Assembly: GCF_000204055.1 (NCBI RefSeq)
Contig: NW_006768859.1
Coordinates: 206,829 to 226,659 of the forward strand
Length of the DNA stretch: 19,831 nucleotides
DNA from: Melampsora larici-populina 98AG31
Lineage: Eukaryota > Basidiomycota > Pucciniomycetes > Pucciniales > Melampsoraceae
Direction of reading: 5' to 3'
Below, piece by piece: positions 1 through 8,980 of this stretch. Each line of letters begins with the position of its first letter. Position 1 is the first letter of the stretch. The notes beneath the pieces are model-generated. The model was not told the origin of the DNA, ran no database searches, and worked only from the letters and a program-made list of their open reading frames with translations. Made by a program: the position numbers and the translations under genes.

Positions 1-7
1 CAGCAAC

Positions 8-33
8 TAGTCCCTTGACTAAGTCAGGGACTA
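8..33. repeat. Imperfect inverted repeat at window edge
   Basis: TAGTCCC at 8-14 faces GGGACTA at 27-33, and the inner bases (TTGACT / AGTCA) also nearly pair, giving about 12 paired bases with one bulge. It lies directly before the telomere-like array. It could be the end of a transposon cut by the window edge, but no partner end was found inside the window. Confidence 0.5.
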
Positions 34-38
34 ATCGA

Positions 39-63
39 GGGTTAGGGTTAGGGTTAGGGTTAG
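39..63 (+). repeat. Interstitial telomere-like repeat, about four TTAGGG units
   Basis: GGGTTAG is repeated in perfect register for 25 bases, just over four TTAGGG units. TTAGGG is the telomere unit of most filamentous fungi. Ordinary non-telomeric sequence follows at once, so this is an internal array, or the inner edge of a subtelomere if the contig ends just to the left. The sequence alone does not decide between these. Confidence 0.75.
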
Positions 64-1054
64 AATAAAACAAAGAAAACAGAAGAAGTAGATAAGTCAA
101 AAGAAGAAAAGCGAAATAGAGACAAAGAAAAGTAGTCAGGTGAACACTAAGACAAAGATAAACAATAGTCAGTATCATTAGTAGAGAAGATACCAAGAAA
201 AGGAGGAGATAACAAGAGGAATGAAAGACTCACACGGATCGAGCTTGGAATCGGTCAGCGGTAAAATTGTGAGAAGAAGAGAACGATTTATGTTAAGGAA
301 TCAAAATAAAAGATCAAAATCGAAATAAACTAGAGGAAGGAGATAAAAGAATAAATTGATTAGTAATAGAACAAAAGATAGGAGAGAATTAAGAGAAACA
401 AATAAACTTACCTGAGAAAGATAATTGAAAATCCAAAGCAAATAGAAAGGAAAGATTGAAATCGATAAGTCGTTCACGGAAGGAGCTAGAGATTGAGTCA
501 ATTAAAAGAATGATAGTTTAGTAATAGGTACAAGAAAAAGGAAGGAGATAAGAGAAAGAACATACCTGGGTTTTAAACAACAACTGATCGAGTCGAATAG
601 GGGTTAAAATAACAAGCAATTGAGTCAAATAGGGGCTAAAATAAGAAAAGAATCGGTCGGAGCGAAGTAAAATAAAAGAGAATCGGTCGGAATCAAAAGA
701 GAAGAATCGGTCGGAGTTTTGAGGATGGAAAGGTATAAAAGGGAGGCTAGTTGAGGAGGGGAGGAAGGGTTCTGGTTCATGGTAGAGGATCGTATTGGAT
801 CGATCAATTGGAGTTTTGTTGCGTCTAGAGTAATTTTGAGCCAAGTGGTAGTGGTTTTAAGATTGAGTGGTCAATCTAAAGTGTTAAAAGGTCTCTAGTG
901 TTCCAGTTTTTGAAGAAAAGATTAAAGCGAGTTAAATTTTGTTGTTAGCTTGTTATAAATTTAAAGAAAGTGTTAAAGAAAGACTTACGTGGAGGAATCA
1001 AGTTGTTGAGTGTTAAATTAGTAGTCTTGCTGTTGAAGAAGAGGAATAAGGGTG

Positions 1055-1059
<5 letters not shown>
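64..1059. other. Gene-free, purine-rich region; possible minus-strand transposon leader
   Basis: The plus strand is strongly purine-rich, so the minus strand is C/T-rich with only short open frames. On the minus strand there are good splice donors: CAG/GTAAGT near 414 and CAG/GTATGT near 567. An open stretch of about 90 codons (844 down to 568) ends at the second donor. This resembles the intron-bearing leader-like sequence at 18300-19375, in the opposite orientation. I recognise no protein here. A minus-strand LTR-element leader is one reading; plain non-coding DNA is the other. Confidence 0.3.
591..715. repeat. Degenerate short direct repeats
   Basis: GAATCGGTCGGA occurs three times without mismatch at 650-661, 680-691 and 704-715, and a related GAATCGGTCAG lies near 251. 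Just upstream, a second unit of the form GAGTC(G/A)AATAGGGG(T/C)TAAAATAA occurs twice (about 591 and 622). This looks like a small decayed minisatellite, or a repeated R/U5-type segment of an LTR on the minus strand. Confidence 0.7.
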
Positions 1060-1088
<29 letters not shown>

Positions 1089-1170
1089 GAGATCTGACTA
1101 CTCGAGTACAAGGCCAGTCAGGGCCGGGGAAAAGGACTGAACCTGGGTACAATTCCAGGCCAAGTTGTGT
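1060..1170 (-). mobile_element. Possible minus-strand retroposon with A29 tail
   Basis: Positions 1060-1088 are 29 uninterrupted T. Read on the minus strand this is a long poly(A) that follows about 80 bases of GC-richer sequence unlike the AT-rich surroundings. On the minus strand that body holds GGTTCAGTCC, close to a tRNA-type box B, but I found no box A and no target-site duplication. A SINE-like or processed retroposon is possible; a simple T tract is the alternative. Confidence 0.3.
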
Positions 1171-1428
1171 TTTTTTAAAAATTGTTTTTTTTTTAAAATT
1201 TGTTTTTGTGTGTGGCTCAGTTGTTGTGGGAGGGATAAATAGGGTTTAGAAAGTGTGAATATCCTTGTACGGGGGAAATTAGGTTTACGGGAAACTTGTA
1301 AAGGCGGAAGTGTTCAAAAAGTGTCCTACGTATTTTTTTCGTACAATTTTTTCAGGTTGAAGGCAGCTTCACAGCACCGTAGTTTAATCCGTTCTTCTAG
1401 GCGGTGATTCTTACCTTCTCCGGCTCAG

Positions 1429-1447
1429 CCTACGCTACACGCGTAGG
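1429..1447. repeat. Perfect 7-bp hairpin upstream of the 1564 gene
   Basis: CCTACGC (1429-1435) and GCGTAGG (1441-1447) are perfect reverse complements around a 5-base loop, TACAC. It lies 117 bases before the first ATG of the following gene, within its probable 5' untranslated region. No function can be assigned. Confidence 0.6.
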
Positions 1448-1563
1448 AGTTCTACAACGTCCACAATTGACTAAGTTCCAAATTCAAATCATCCAAACTT
1501 AAAAGCACACTACCGCAACAATCAAGCTTGACTTTTACACAAACCAAATCTTGCACCTTGAAT

Positions 1564-3164
1564 ATGGCAACACCCAAAATGCCAACTCTATTACGCTCAG
1601 CACCGCCATCAGCAGGGAACCATATTGTGTCCCAACTTGAATCCATCACCACATTGTTTGATTTGCAAACTCCCAACACCCAAACAACTGATAGTCAACC
1701 TGCACCTACTAGCACCCAACAAAACACTACTGTTCAAGCACAAGATATACGTAAATGCCGCAACACCAAGCACAACAACAAGAAGAACAAAAAATTGAAG
1801 ACACCCGGTAACCCCACGCCCAAAATCAACATCGCCAATATACAAGCCACAGATAAGAGCGCTGTTGAACTCAGGTGCTTAGCTGAAAAGCACGCTCAGA
1901 CTGGTATGAGCCAAGGAGTTCTCCAATGTGCTCAACTTTCATGAAGAGATGCAAACACTCACAGCCATCAAGGCTCTTGAGCTTGGAACTACTGTATCAG
2001 CCATCAAAGAGATATTGTAAGTTACTTCCATACATTACGGGATTGTTCAAGTTGACTAACATTATCTAAACTGCATGTGTAGCGGCAAGTACATGGGGGT
2101 ACGTCAACCATTGACTTGGAATGGATTTCTTCAAAGCGACGTGGCAAAGGTAATCTTCAAATTAGGCAAGTTGTATGTTGTTGTATAACAAAACCAAAGG
2201 ATCCATTTTGATTAACATGGGTATATGTATTAATGTGTTACAAACAGCCGTTGGCATTGACAGCGGCAAGGCTTTGCGTTGTTTAAGCGCTAAGTGGGGT
2301 GAGAAGGACAAAGCTGAAAAAGAAACTCATAAACAAGTCAAAAATAACACCACAGATGCCAATGCCGCCCTTGACAAAGTTAATCCTAACCTTGAGGATG
2401 AACTGACCGGATTAGATTTTGGGACGCACGCCTTACACAAAATCCTTCAGCCCTCCACCAACTTCCTGTCTAACGCTTGGTGTTTCAAAAAATTGAAAAC
2501 CACTGCGGAACACCTACTGGACAAAACTTTAGCCAAGGTCATTCATTAGTTATAACACTTTGCTTTGTGAAATTGACTCTTTTCCATAACAGTGTATCCC
2601 TGTCCCCAAAGCCAACTCATTTGAAGTGGCCATCATAGCAGTCTCCAACCACATTGCCAAACACAGTTTTCAAATGACAAAGAACACTATCAGACTCAAC
2701 AAAGCTATTGAAATCATTTACAAAAGCAATGGCGTTAAGGCACTTCCTGTACAGTTGCAGGCATTCCTGGTTGGCCATACACCTCAAGTCCTGTCGACTA
2801 ACCTAGAAAGTAAGTTTCCCATCTGGTCAAATTGTATCAATAGGTGCTGAAATGCGTAATTGTGAAGATGCTGGCCAAAGGTATCAATCACACGTAGTTC
2901 AAGCACTCTCCATGTTTTTATGTAAGCAATTCCTTTATACTTCATCAATACATTGATATTAAGTGTAACTTCTTTAGTTGAGAGAACCGACTTGAAGCAT
3001 TGGCCTTGGAGTCATTGTGATAAGACGCTCGCCAACGCCGGATACAAATTGAAATTATTGCCGGTAATTTTGTTTATTAAAGACAATATGTTCCAAATTA
3101 GGACTCTTCTTCAAGCCATTCATCTTTATATCCCAGCTATGACTACTGTTTTCTAAGTCTGTGA
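1564..3164 (+). pseudogene. Multi-exon gene of unrecognised family, two frame breaks
   Basis: Seven exons can be read: 1564-2016, 2083-2149, 2248-2537, 2593-2809, 2844-2921, 2978-3063 and 3102-3164, all with GT-AG borders; a CTAAC branch site is seen at 2056. Exon 1 encodes a Thr/Gln/Asn-rich, then Lys-rich N-terminus, followed by a conserved-looking 'LAEKHAQTGMSQGVLQ'. Exon 2 gives 'GKYMGVRQPLTWNGFLQSD', and exon 3 starts 'VGIDSGKALRCLSAKW'. Exons 3 to 6 join in one frame. Two joins fail: exon 1 shifts by one base near 1926-1934 (the first frame stops at 1942-1944), and the exon 2/3 junction is out of phase with the obvious sites. The fourth intron is only 34 nt and the sixth 38 nt; for the sixth, an acceptor at 3183 gives a 120-nt intron and a stop at 3199-3201. 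I believe this is a multi-copy rust protein of unknown function. No enzyme motif or membrane segment is seen. It is probably a decayed copy, though assembly errors would look the same. Confidence 0.6.
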
Positions 3165-3243
3165 CAATTGTTCTAACATTCAGCAACATTGGCACCTGTA
3201 ACCATGAAACCTCTGATCCCATAGCATCAGCATAACTAGATAT

Positions 3244-3951
3244 TCAAAATCCAATGACTCTTGAATTTGGAAAATTCCAATTTGCAACATCTTCCATGAT
3301 GTCCTTGGTGAATTCAGCTGTAAATAATCCTTGTAAAGTGTCTTTATAAGATTCAAAAAAGTTAAGGATACCATCATCACCAACCCACCCATGTGGAGTA
3401 TGAAGAAGTTCAACCACTTTGAGAGATTTGTTGACAGCTTGGACAATATGACAGTTTACTTCATGCTCTTCCCCAGGAGCTAGAGATAAGGAAGATATGT
3501 TGAGAAGATGTTGAGGTTGTAATATATCTGTAATTCCTTCTAAAATATCTTGATCTTCACATTGAAGTACTAAAGATTCAAGCTTAGGTAGACAAGATGT
3601 TAATGCCAAGAATGAATATGGGTTGTAATCCCCCATAGCAACTCTGTATTCATGTGATAGATGCAAGGCTTTGAGATTCTTGATGGTTTCAACAGCTTCT
3701 TCATCCAGATAAATTGCCATACAGCCAACAAATGTAATGTCTAAAGTTTCTAAGTTTGTTCCAAGTAAGTTGATTAATTTTGATAATTGATCCATTGAAT
3801 CTAGTTCTATTTTTTTCATACAAAGTATCAACAGCAAAACGATAAGTCAGTCGGACATTTATAAACTGATGAAATCAAGATTATTTCATTTACCATCCTC
3901 TTCACTTCATAAGCCGATAACGGGAGAGGCTCGCTCTACTACTTTTGACAT
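3244..3951 (-). pseudogene. F-box/LRR-like protein, frameshifted
   Basis: The main open piece runs from 3819 down to 3244 (191 codons from its first ATG). It shows Leu-rich periodicity typical of LRR or F-box/LRR proteins ('LETLDITFVG', 'NLKALHLSHEY', 'LPKLESLVLQC', 'ISSLSLAPG'). Upstream, an ATG at 3951 opens 'MSKVVE'. After a one-base shift the reading continues as 'PLPLSAYEVKRMVNEII', an F-box-like N-terminal helix region, up to a TGA near 3827. A second one-base shift inside a T4 run restores the frame of the LRR part. F-box/LRR proteins act as substrate receptors of SCF ubiquitin ligases; that role is family knowledge and is not demonstrated here. The gene converges on the 1564-3164 gene, with 79 bases between the two stops. 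The family call is moderate; the two breaks are directly visible. Confidence 0.5.
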
Positions 3952-4248
3952 GACAAAAACCATCCTTCCAATTTTCCAATATCACATTTGCATGTTTTGA
4001 ACTTTTGATTGAGATTGCTTCAAACTGAAATTTTCTAATAATCTTTGAAAAAGCTGTAGAAATTAATGTCAACCCAATTAATTTTGTGTATGATGAGCTT
4101 GTGAGGTAAGGTTTTGAGGTAAGACCCTCTCAAGGTTCTGTCTTTAGTTGATATACAAACTTGTATAAGAGTTTTTCAACAATTTCTAAAGGTAATGCTG
4201 GTGTCATTGTATAATTCTTTTAGATTTTATTTTATAAAGTGAATTATA
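3952..4248. other. No gene seen
   Basis: This is AT-rich sequence with stops in all frames. A GAGGTAAG motif is duplicated near 4102 and 4117. No RNA gene or transposon end is recognised. Confidence 0.5.
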
Positions 4249-4480
4249 TGTTGAATTGATCGTGATTAGATGTTGAATTGATCGTGATTAGATGTCGATT
4301 TGAGTGTGATTAGATGTTGATGGCTGACTTTGATTTTGATTTTGACTTGATTAGAGGTCCGATTGTGATACTGATCTGAATGTGATCTGATTGCGATTAT
4401 AGGTCTAATTAGATGTAGATCTGATTGTGATTAGATGTTGATTAGATGTTGATGGCTGATATGATTTCAATTTTGATTTT
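4249..4480. repeat. 22-bp minisatellite passing into degenerate GATTAGATGTTGAT repeats
   Basis: The unit TGTTGAATTGATCGTGATTAGA occurs at 4249-4270 and again without mismatch at 4271-4292. A third, diverged unit of the same length follows at 4293-4314. Downstream to about 4480 the motifs GATTAGATGTTGAT, GATCTGATTGTGATT and GATTTTGATTTTGA recur irregularly, as expected from replication slippage followed by decay. The strand is poor in C throughout. Confidence 0.8.
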
Positions 4481-5444
4481 ATCTTCACTTCTTCTTGGAT
4501 TTGGATAGTTACACCACAGGGTAAACGTCCTTGGCCTCTTCTGGCGCCAGGGACGTTCCTAGATGAGACAATTCGAAGATTGAACTCAGAATGGTGTCAG
4601 TCCTGTTCTTTATGTAAATGGTGACTGAACTCGTTCTGAATCTAGGGCCACACATGCCATTCTTGCACCATTTCAAACATCATCTTGCCCGGTCATAGAG
4701 ACCAACCGGCTGTCAGAGACGGGTTGAGCTGGGTCTCTGACACAGGATCCCTATTTGAAACCGTAATGCTTGGGCTTTGGAATCACCTGCAAGTCCTTTA
4801 GTAAGGCCACAAATCTTTTTTTCCTGCTACTTTCAACAAGCACATTTTGTACTGTTGCCACAGTGACCAAGGCAATTGCACTTCCATCTTGGTGTAATCA
4901 GTGTTCCCCCAGTTTGGTACAATATCCTAGATAAGTCATTCAGACACATTCAGAGGCCTGTGAGCACAAAATTGAATCAAAGTATTTCAACAAACCTACC
5001 TGCATGGACAAATTCAAGAGGTGGTGCAAGTGCCCGATTGTCCCTTTTCAACTTGACATTAATCGGAACTACAACCTCAATTCATGGAATATTGGGGTTC
5101 TCCCACATCTGGCAAGAATTTTTGTTTTTGCAATAAATCAATTTCCCCAAAGAAGTCAACACATCCGGTTTCTTCTCTCATAAACATGTTGCCTATGATC
5201 TAGTCTCGAACTGTCCAGGTCTCTCAGGACCTTCCAGCAGTCTGGAATGTAATGGTCAACGGGACCAATTGGGCAATGGTGCCTATCAAGTGAAAAGCTG
5301 TCAGGATGGTTAGCAGCAGTGGGGCTCAAGTTAAGATTAACATTAACTTTGGTTTTGGGGGAAGTTCTGGTGCTGGGAGAGCAATTAAGATAGGATTAGG
5401 ATTGATAGATCAAGTGCTCAAGGTCAATCTGAGGGTATAGAACA
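4481..5444. other. No gene seen; GC-richer intergenic DNA
   Basis: Apart from the hairpin at 4711-4742, this stretch has only short frames that match no family I know. Its base composition is closer to coding DNA than the flanks, so it may be an old transposon or gene remnant too decayed to name. Confidence 0.4.
4711..4742. repeat. Perfect 10-bp inverted repeat
   Basis: TGTCAGAGAC (4711-4720) and GTCTCTGACA (4733-4742) are exact reverse complements separated by 12 bases. A shorter GGTC/GACC pair lies just upstream (about 4691-4703). It may be a structured RNA element or part of a decayed transposon end; no flanking duplication was found. Confidence 0.65.
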
Positions 5445-5801
5445 ATGCCTATTACAAGCCCAGTCTGCACTCATTGTTTTATGTGCTGTCAAACCAGGAC
5501 TATGAGGACAAGCCTGTGGGGAGCCTGCCGCAGGATTCGGGGCAACATAGTTGATGTTGGAGTGTTGGTGGTGGAGGCTGTAAAATCAGGTGGTTTGACA
5601 GACTGCAAAGTAGATAGAGCCGTACAGTCTGGCTGTCCCTTGATTGGGGGTGGAGGACATGAACAAGCATCCGGGCGTGAACGTGACATATTCAAAGCCG
5701 TAAACTCAGGGCACTGCTTATCAATGATAAAAAGAAAAGAAAGGCTAGGTGGAACGGAAGCTTTGGTTGGGAAGTGTCACTTTCGTACTTGTCCATTCTG
5801 A
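5445..5801 (+). CDS. Hypothetical 118-codon open frame, doubtful
   Basis: The frame runs from an ATG to a stop and encodes a Cys- and Gly-rich 118-residue protein. The pattern 'AV(K/Q/N)SG' recurs three times (near 5579, 5620 and 5699), so the DNA itself holds a degenerate internal repeat. There is no signal peptide, membrane helix or known domain. The opposite strand is also open for 68 codons here, which weakens the case. I do not recognise it; it may be chance or a remnant of a mobile element. Confidence 0.15.
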   Translation: MPITSPVCTHCFMCCQTRTMRTSLWGACRRIRGNIVDVGVLVVEAVKSGGLTDCKVDRAVQSGCPLIGGGGHEQASGRERDIFKAVNSGHCLSMIKRKERLGGTEALVGKCHFRTCPF

Positions 5802-5913
5802 GTTTGATGATATCTACAGTGTGCATGCATTACAATGGAGGCAGTGTTATGACATATATATGTCAATGCCAAGTCTGATCAGATCTAAAGTTTGCGTCCA
5901 TCTCAGGATGGGG

Positions 5914-5981
5914 GCACGGCCCTTGAAAAGAAAGGCGCACCTAGGCACATTCTTTGAGAAATGGGTGCGCTTGGGCACATC
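5914..5981. repeat. Imperfect direct repeat of a GCGC-CTNGGCACAT-CTT motif
   Basis: GGCGCACCTAGGCACATTCTT (about 5934-5954) is followed by GGTGCGCTTGGGCACATCTTC (about 5964-5984) with about 15 matching bases. The duplication immediately precedes the A-rich block. No function is evident. Confidence 0.4.
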
Positions 5982-5993
5982 TTCTCACAGTGC

Positions 5994-6300
5994 AAAAAAA
6001 GAAAATTAGAATATACAAAAAAAAATACAAAAAAAATAGATAAAAAAATAGAAAAGAAAAAAAAAACATGAAATAAAAATGAAATAATAATGAAGTAAAA
6101 TAAAATAAAAAAATAAAAAAATGAAAAATGAAAATGAAAATAAAAAAAATGAAATGAAAAAAAAATAAAAAAAAATGAAAAAAAACCGAAGCCAAGATGT
6201 GAGGTCTCCGCCACTTGTTTTGAGTTTTGAGTTTTGAGGTTTTTATTTTTTTTTTGTTATTTTTTTTATTATTTTGAATTTTGTGAAGTTTTTGATTTCT
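5994..6300. repeat. A-rich block facing a T-rich block across a GC-richer centre
   Basis: From 5994 to about 6185 the plus strand is nearly all A with scattered G, T and C. A centre of about 35 bases (6186-6220, with CCGAAGCC and GGTCTCCGCCAC) follows, after which the strand becomes T-rich (about 6221-6300, including a T10 run). Such opposed dA:dT tracts exclude nucleosomes and resemble AT-rich replication-origin or promoter architecture; this functional reading is inference. Two retroposon tails meeting tail to tail is another reading. Confidence 0.6.
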
Positions 6301-6399
6301 TTGAGTTGCAGCACCCTGAACAACTACTTATCTCTTCAATCTTGCTTAACTCTTCTTTAGATCATTGCTTGATTTCCTTCTCTCAAGTCATTTCAACTT

Positions 6400-7330
6400 G
6401 CTAACAACTCAAATCACTTTGATCAATTTGATTCCATCCTTTTAACTTCTACTTATTTCAACTCTCCTTCCAAATCACTTCCATCCTCTTCAATCAATAG
6501 TAAGTTCACTTTATTATCTTGGTCCTATTTGTTCATCATCTCATATTAATCTTATTTCATCTATTTGATTATCTTCCTGGATTCTGCTTTATGACCAATT
6601 GTTATTGATTCCAACCTCTAAAATCATCAACTTCAATCAATTTTGCCGTTAACTTTATTGATCACAACTTATAGATTTCTTTAATTCGATTGACTTGGAC
6701 TTCTGGCTTATTTTACACAAATTGATTTTGCTGTGATCAATCTTGTTTTAAGCCCGCGCAAACCGCTCTGTTACTACATTCAATTTCGACCTCTGAAATC
6801 ATCAACTTCAATTAATTTCCTTCATTGATCTCAACTTACAATCTTCTTTGCTTCAATCAAATATGACATCTCAGTTACTTTACACCAATAAATTTTGCTT
6901 TCATCAATCTTGACTTCCAGTGTACTTGACTAAGATACAATCAAAGTGTGTTCAATTAATTTAACTTTCTATCTTCTTTGAATCAAATTCATCAAGAATG
7001 GTTTCAACTAACTCATCTCTTTTATTCCACATTCCACTTCCATCCATCCATTGATTTCAGCTTCTAATCTACTTTACCTGATACAACACAATATCACATT
7101 GCTATATAGTCAATTCACATTGATTGATTAGATCAATTATCCAAAGGACTGTCATTGTAAGTATTTGATTAATCTCAATATCAATTTTGTTTGTCGTTAA
7201 GGATTGTTTTAACTGGCCACTCCTTTTTATTCCATTCAATTTCAAATTACCATTTACTCTACCTTACCATACCTTCAATTTAATTAGACCAATTAGGTCA
7301 ATTACCAGAAGAACTATCGTTGTAAGTGTT
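6400..7330. repeat. Degenerate tandem repeat, period about 165-175 bp
   Basis: The segment from ACCTCTAAAATCATCAACTT at 6614 recurs as ACCTCTGAAATCATCAACTT at 6789 (offset 175), with clear similarity continuing for more than 120 bases (both copies end in CATCAATCTTG or GATCAATCTTG). Further along, TAGATCAATTA...CATTGTAAGT at 7129-7162 recurs as TAGGTCAATTA...CGTTGTAAGT at 7294-7327 (offset 165). The whole stretch is pyrimidine-rich on the plus strand and repeats TTGATT, TCAACTT and CTTCTTTG. It has no gene and looks like decayed, nucleosome-length satellite DNA. Confidence 0.55.
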
Positions 7331-7792
7331 CATGAATTGATTTTGATGACTATCTTCTTTGAATCCACTCACCCAGAAGTGTTGAAGACACTGGGAGGTA
7401 TATTCTTTGCTTACATTGGAAGTATCAAGTCTTGCATGCCCTGAAGCTCACAACATTTGTTGTGGGTGTAACCTAGGGCTACCTGACTTGGTCGATAATT
7501 CTTTTGAAATCAATGAATGTATCTTTCAGTGTCTTCAACATGGCCTCTTGTCCATTTTTTCCAAGATAGCTGTGCTCTTTGTGCAGTCTAGGTTCAAATC
7601 TACTTTATTTGTTTATCATAACTGTGGTTTTGCTGCACGCAGCAGTTATGATATATGAGATATTGACGGATACCTGGTATTGTGTGGGGAACCAAACTAT
7701 CTGGAATATTTGGGCTTTCTCTTGTTGATCTTGAGTATTTTGGCACACTATAACTGACAAGTTTTTTATTACTAATTTCAAAAACATTTGAG
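7331..7792. other. No gene assigned; probable upstream sequence of the oxygenase pseudogene
   Basis: Short frames only. A perfect 11-bp inverted repeat lies at 7614-7653. A 5' exon of the downstream oxygenase gene could be hidden here, since its first recognisable exon lacks an in-frame ATG. Confidence 0.4.
7614..7653. repeat. Perfect 11-bp inverted repeat with nested pairing
   Basis: TATCATAACTG (7614-7624) and CAGTTATGATA (7643-7653) are exact reverse complements around 18 bases. Inside, TGCTGC (7631-7636) and GCAGCA (7639-7644) can pair instead, so two folds compete. Function unknown. Confidence 0.65.
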
Positions 7793-8980
7793 GATGGCTA
7801 AGAAGCAACAAAAACATTGTTCCAAATCAACTGAGTTCAAACACAAAAACAATTGAGACTCCGAATGAATCAATATTATCTAACCAATCCAAAGCCCGGG
7901 TAGAGTACAGAGAGAAAATCAAAGAGAAGTTTGGTCTGCCTCCTGATACAGCCTTTGTTCAACAAGGAGATCATGCTGAAAACAATTTACTTGAGTTGAA
8001 GTATGAAACTGTTGTCATACTTGATACGTCAGGAATGAAGATGATTGCTGTGATCCGTTTTAATGAACGTCAATACATTGAATATGATGGAAAGCATGTT
8101 CAGACTGAGGCTAGTTTGAGACTCTTCAAGCAATTTGATCAATCAATGTCGACTATGTATCAACATGGAACCGCACAAAATAAATTTAGAACTAATGGAC
8201 CAACAATCAGAGTCAGTAAAAACAGAAGAGGTGATATGTTTGCAATTGGAATTCAACCCGGGTATCTTAAAGGAGTTGCTGGAGGTAAGTGATTTGTAAT
8301 CCTGCTTATCAATTATTTCATTTCTGATTTTGTGGGATCTCAGTACTGTATCACATCAATCGAGTGACGGCTCTCTCAGTGCTACTTATGGACAAAGATC
8401 TCAGACGTCAAGAAAATCTCCCGCATATCCAGCACTTTCTAGCTGGAAAATTCTCTTCTCTTGCTCTTGGCGTGTTCCAATCCAATGTTCAGCTCTGTGC
8501 TAGATACGGTAATCTTTTATGGGCTTCTAAATTGCTCTTCAACTCACCCAATGGAAATGCCTTTGGAGCCAACTTCGTCATGACTTGCAATGAATGGCAC
8601 AACACGGTTCACAATGATTGCAATGCAACTGGGTATTCTTTTGGAATATTTGACTTAATGTTTGAGTATGTTTTGAAGCATGTGATGGTGTTGTGGAGAT
8701 GGTCTGGGCCACCAATGTTAGACACCAAACCACAGAATCCACTGCTCATTATTCCACGGGCCAATGTATCAACCCAAAAGATGCCGTAATCACTTGATTT
8801 GGATCATGTCAAGTTTCAAAGTCAATTGTTTCACGAATCAATGGAATTACAAAGTTAAGAGGTAACATGGATGAAGAAGAGTGGAAAAGCTTTTGTGAAA
8901 CAAAGGTAGAAAATTGTATCATTGACATTAAACGTAAATGTCAATTACTCAGAAAAAACCCGCACAAAACGAGATTTTGA
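7793..8980 (+). pseudogene. Tet/JBP-like 2OG-Fe(II) oxygenase, broken
   Basis: Exon 1 (open from about 7792 to 8284, no in-frame ATG near its start) encodes 'EKFGLPPDTAFVQQGDHAEN...LDTSGMKMIAVIRF'. A GT-AG intron of 59 nt (8285-8343) joins in phase to exon 2. Exon 2 carries the double-stranded beta-helix core: 'FGANFVMTCNEWHNTVHND' then 'ATGYSFGIF', with the iron ligands His (codon 8610-8612) and Asp (8616-8618) of an HxD motif. The frame then breaks near 8655-8675. The next conserved block, 'CFEACDGVVEMVWATNVRH' with the distal iron His at 8723-8725, is in another frame, and the intervening strand residues seem to be deleted. That second frame meets TGA at 8795-8797 and resumes in frame as 'VSKSIVSRINGITKLRG' and 'MDEEEWKSFC' to a stop at 8978-8980. 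The family is large in rusts and mushrooms and is related to Tet/JBP nucleic-acid oxygenases; substrate unknown. This copy cannot make a complete enzyme. Confidence 0.75.

Noticed and set aside
1205..1235. Box-A-like TGGCTCAGTTG on the plus strand, possible Pol III gene
   Set aside because: No box B at a suitable distance downstream on the same strand and no cloverleaf.
3180..3446. 88-codon minus-strand frame overlapping the LRR pseudogene
   Set aside because: It is another frame over the LRR-coding DNA. Only its tail past 3244 is unique and shows no match to a known pattern.
4249..4480. CRISPR-like array
   Set aside because: The units are directly adjacent with no unique spacers and decay gradually; this is a minisatellite in a eukaryote.
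4876..5136. 86-codon plus-strand frame
   Set aside because: No domain, no splice context and composition no different from neighbouring frames; treated as chance.
5903..6214. Minus-strand frames of about 84-103 codons made almost only of Phe, Ile, Leu and Tyr
   Set aside because: They are translations of the A-rich block and would be pure low-complexity hydrophobic sequence; not genes.
7575..7610. T-loop-like GGTTCAAATCT, possible tRNA
   Set aside because: No acceptor, D-arm or anticodon stem can be paired around it.
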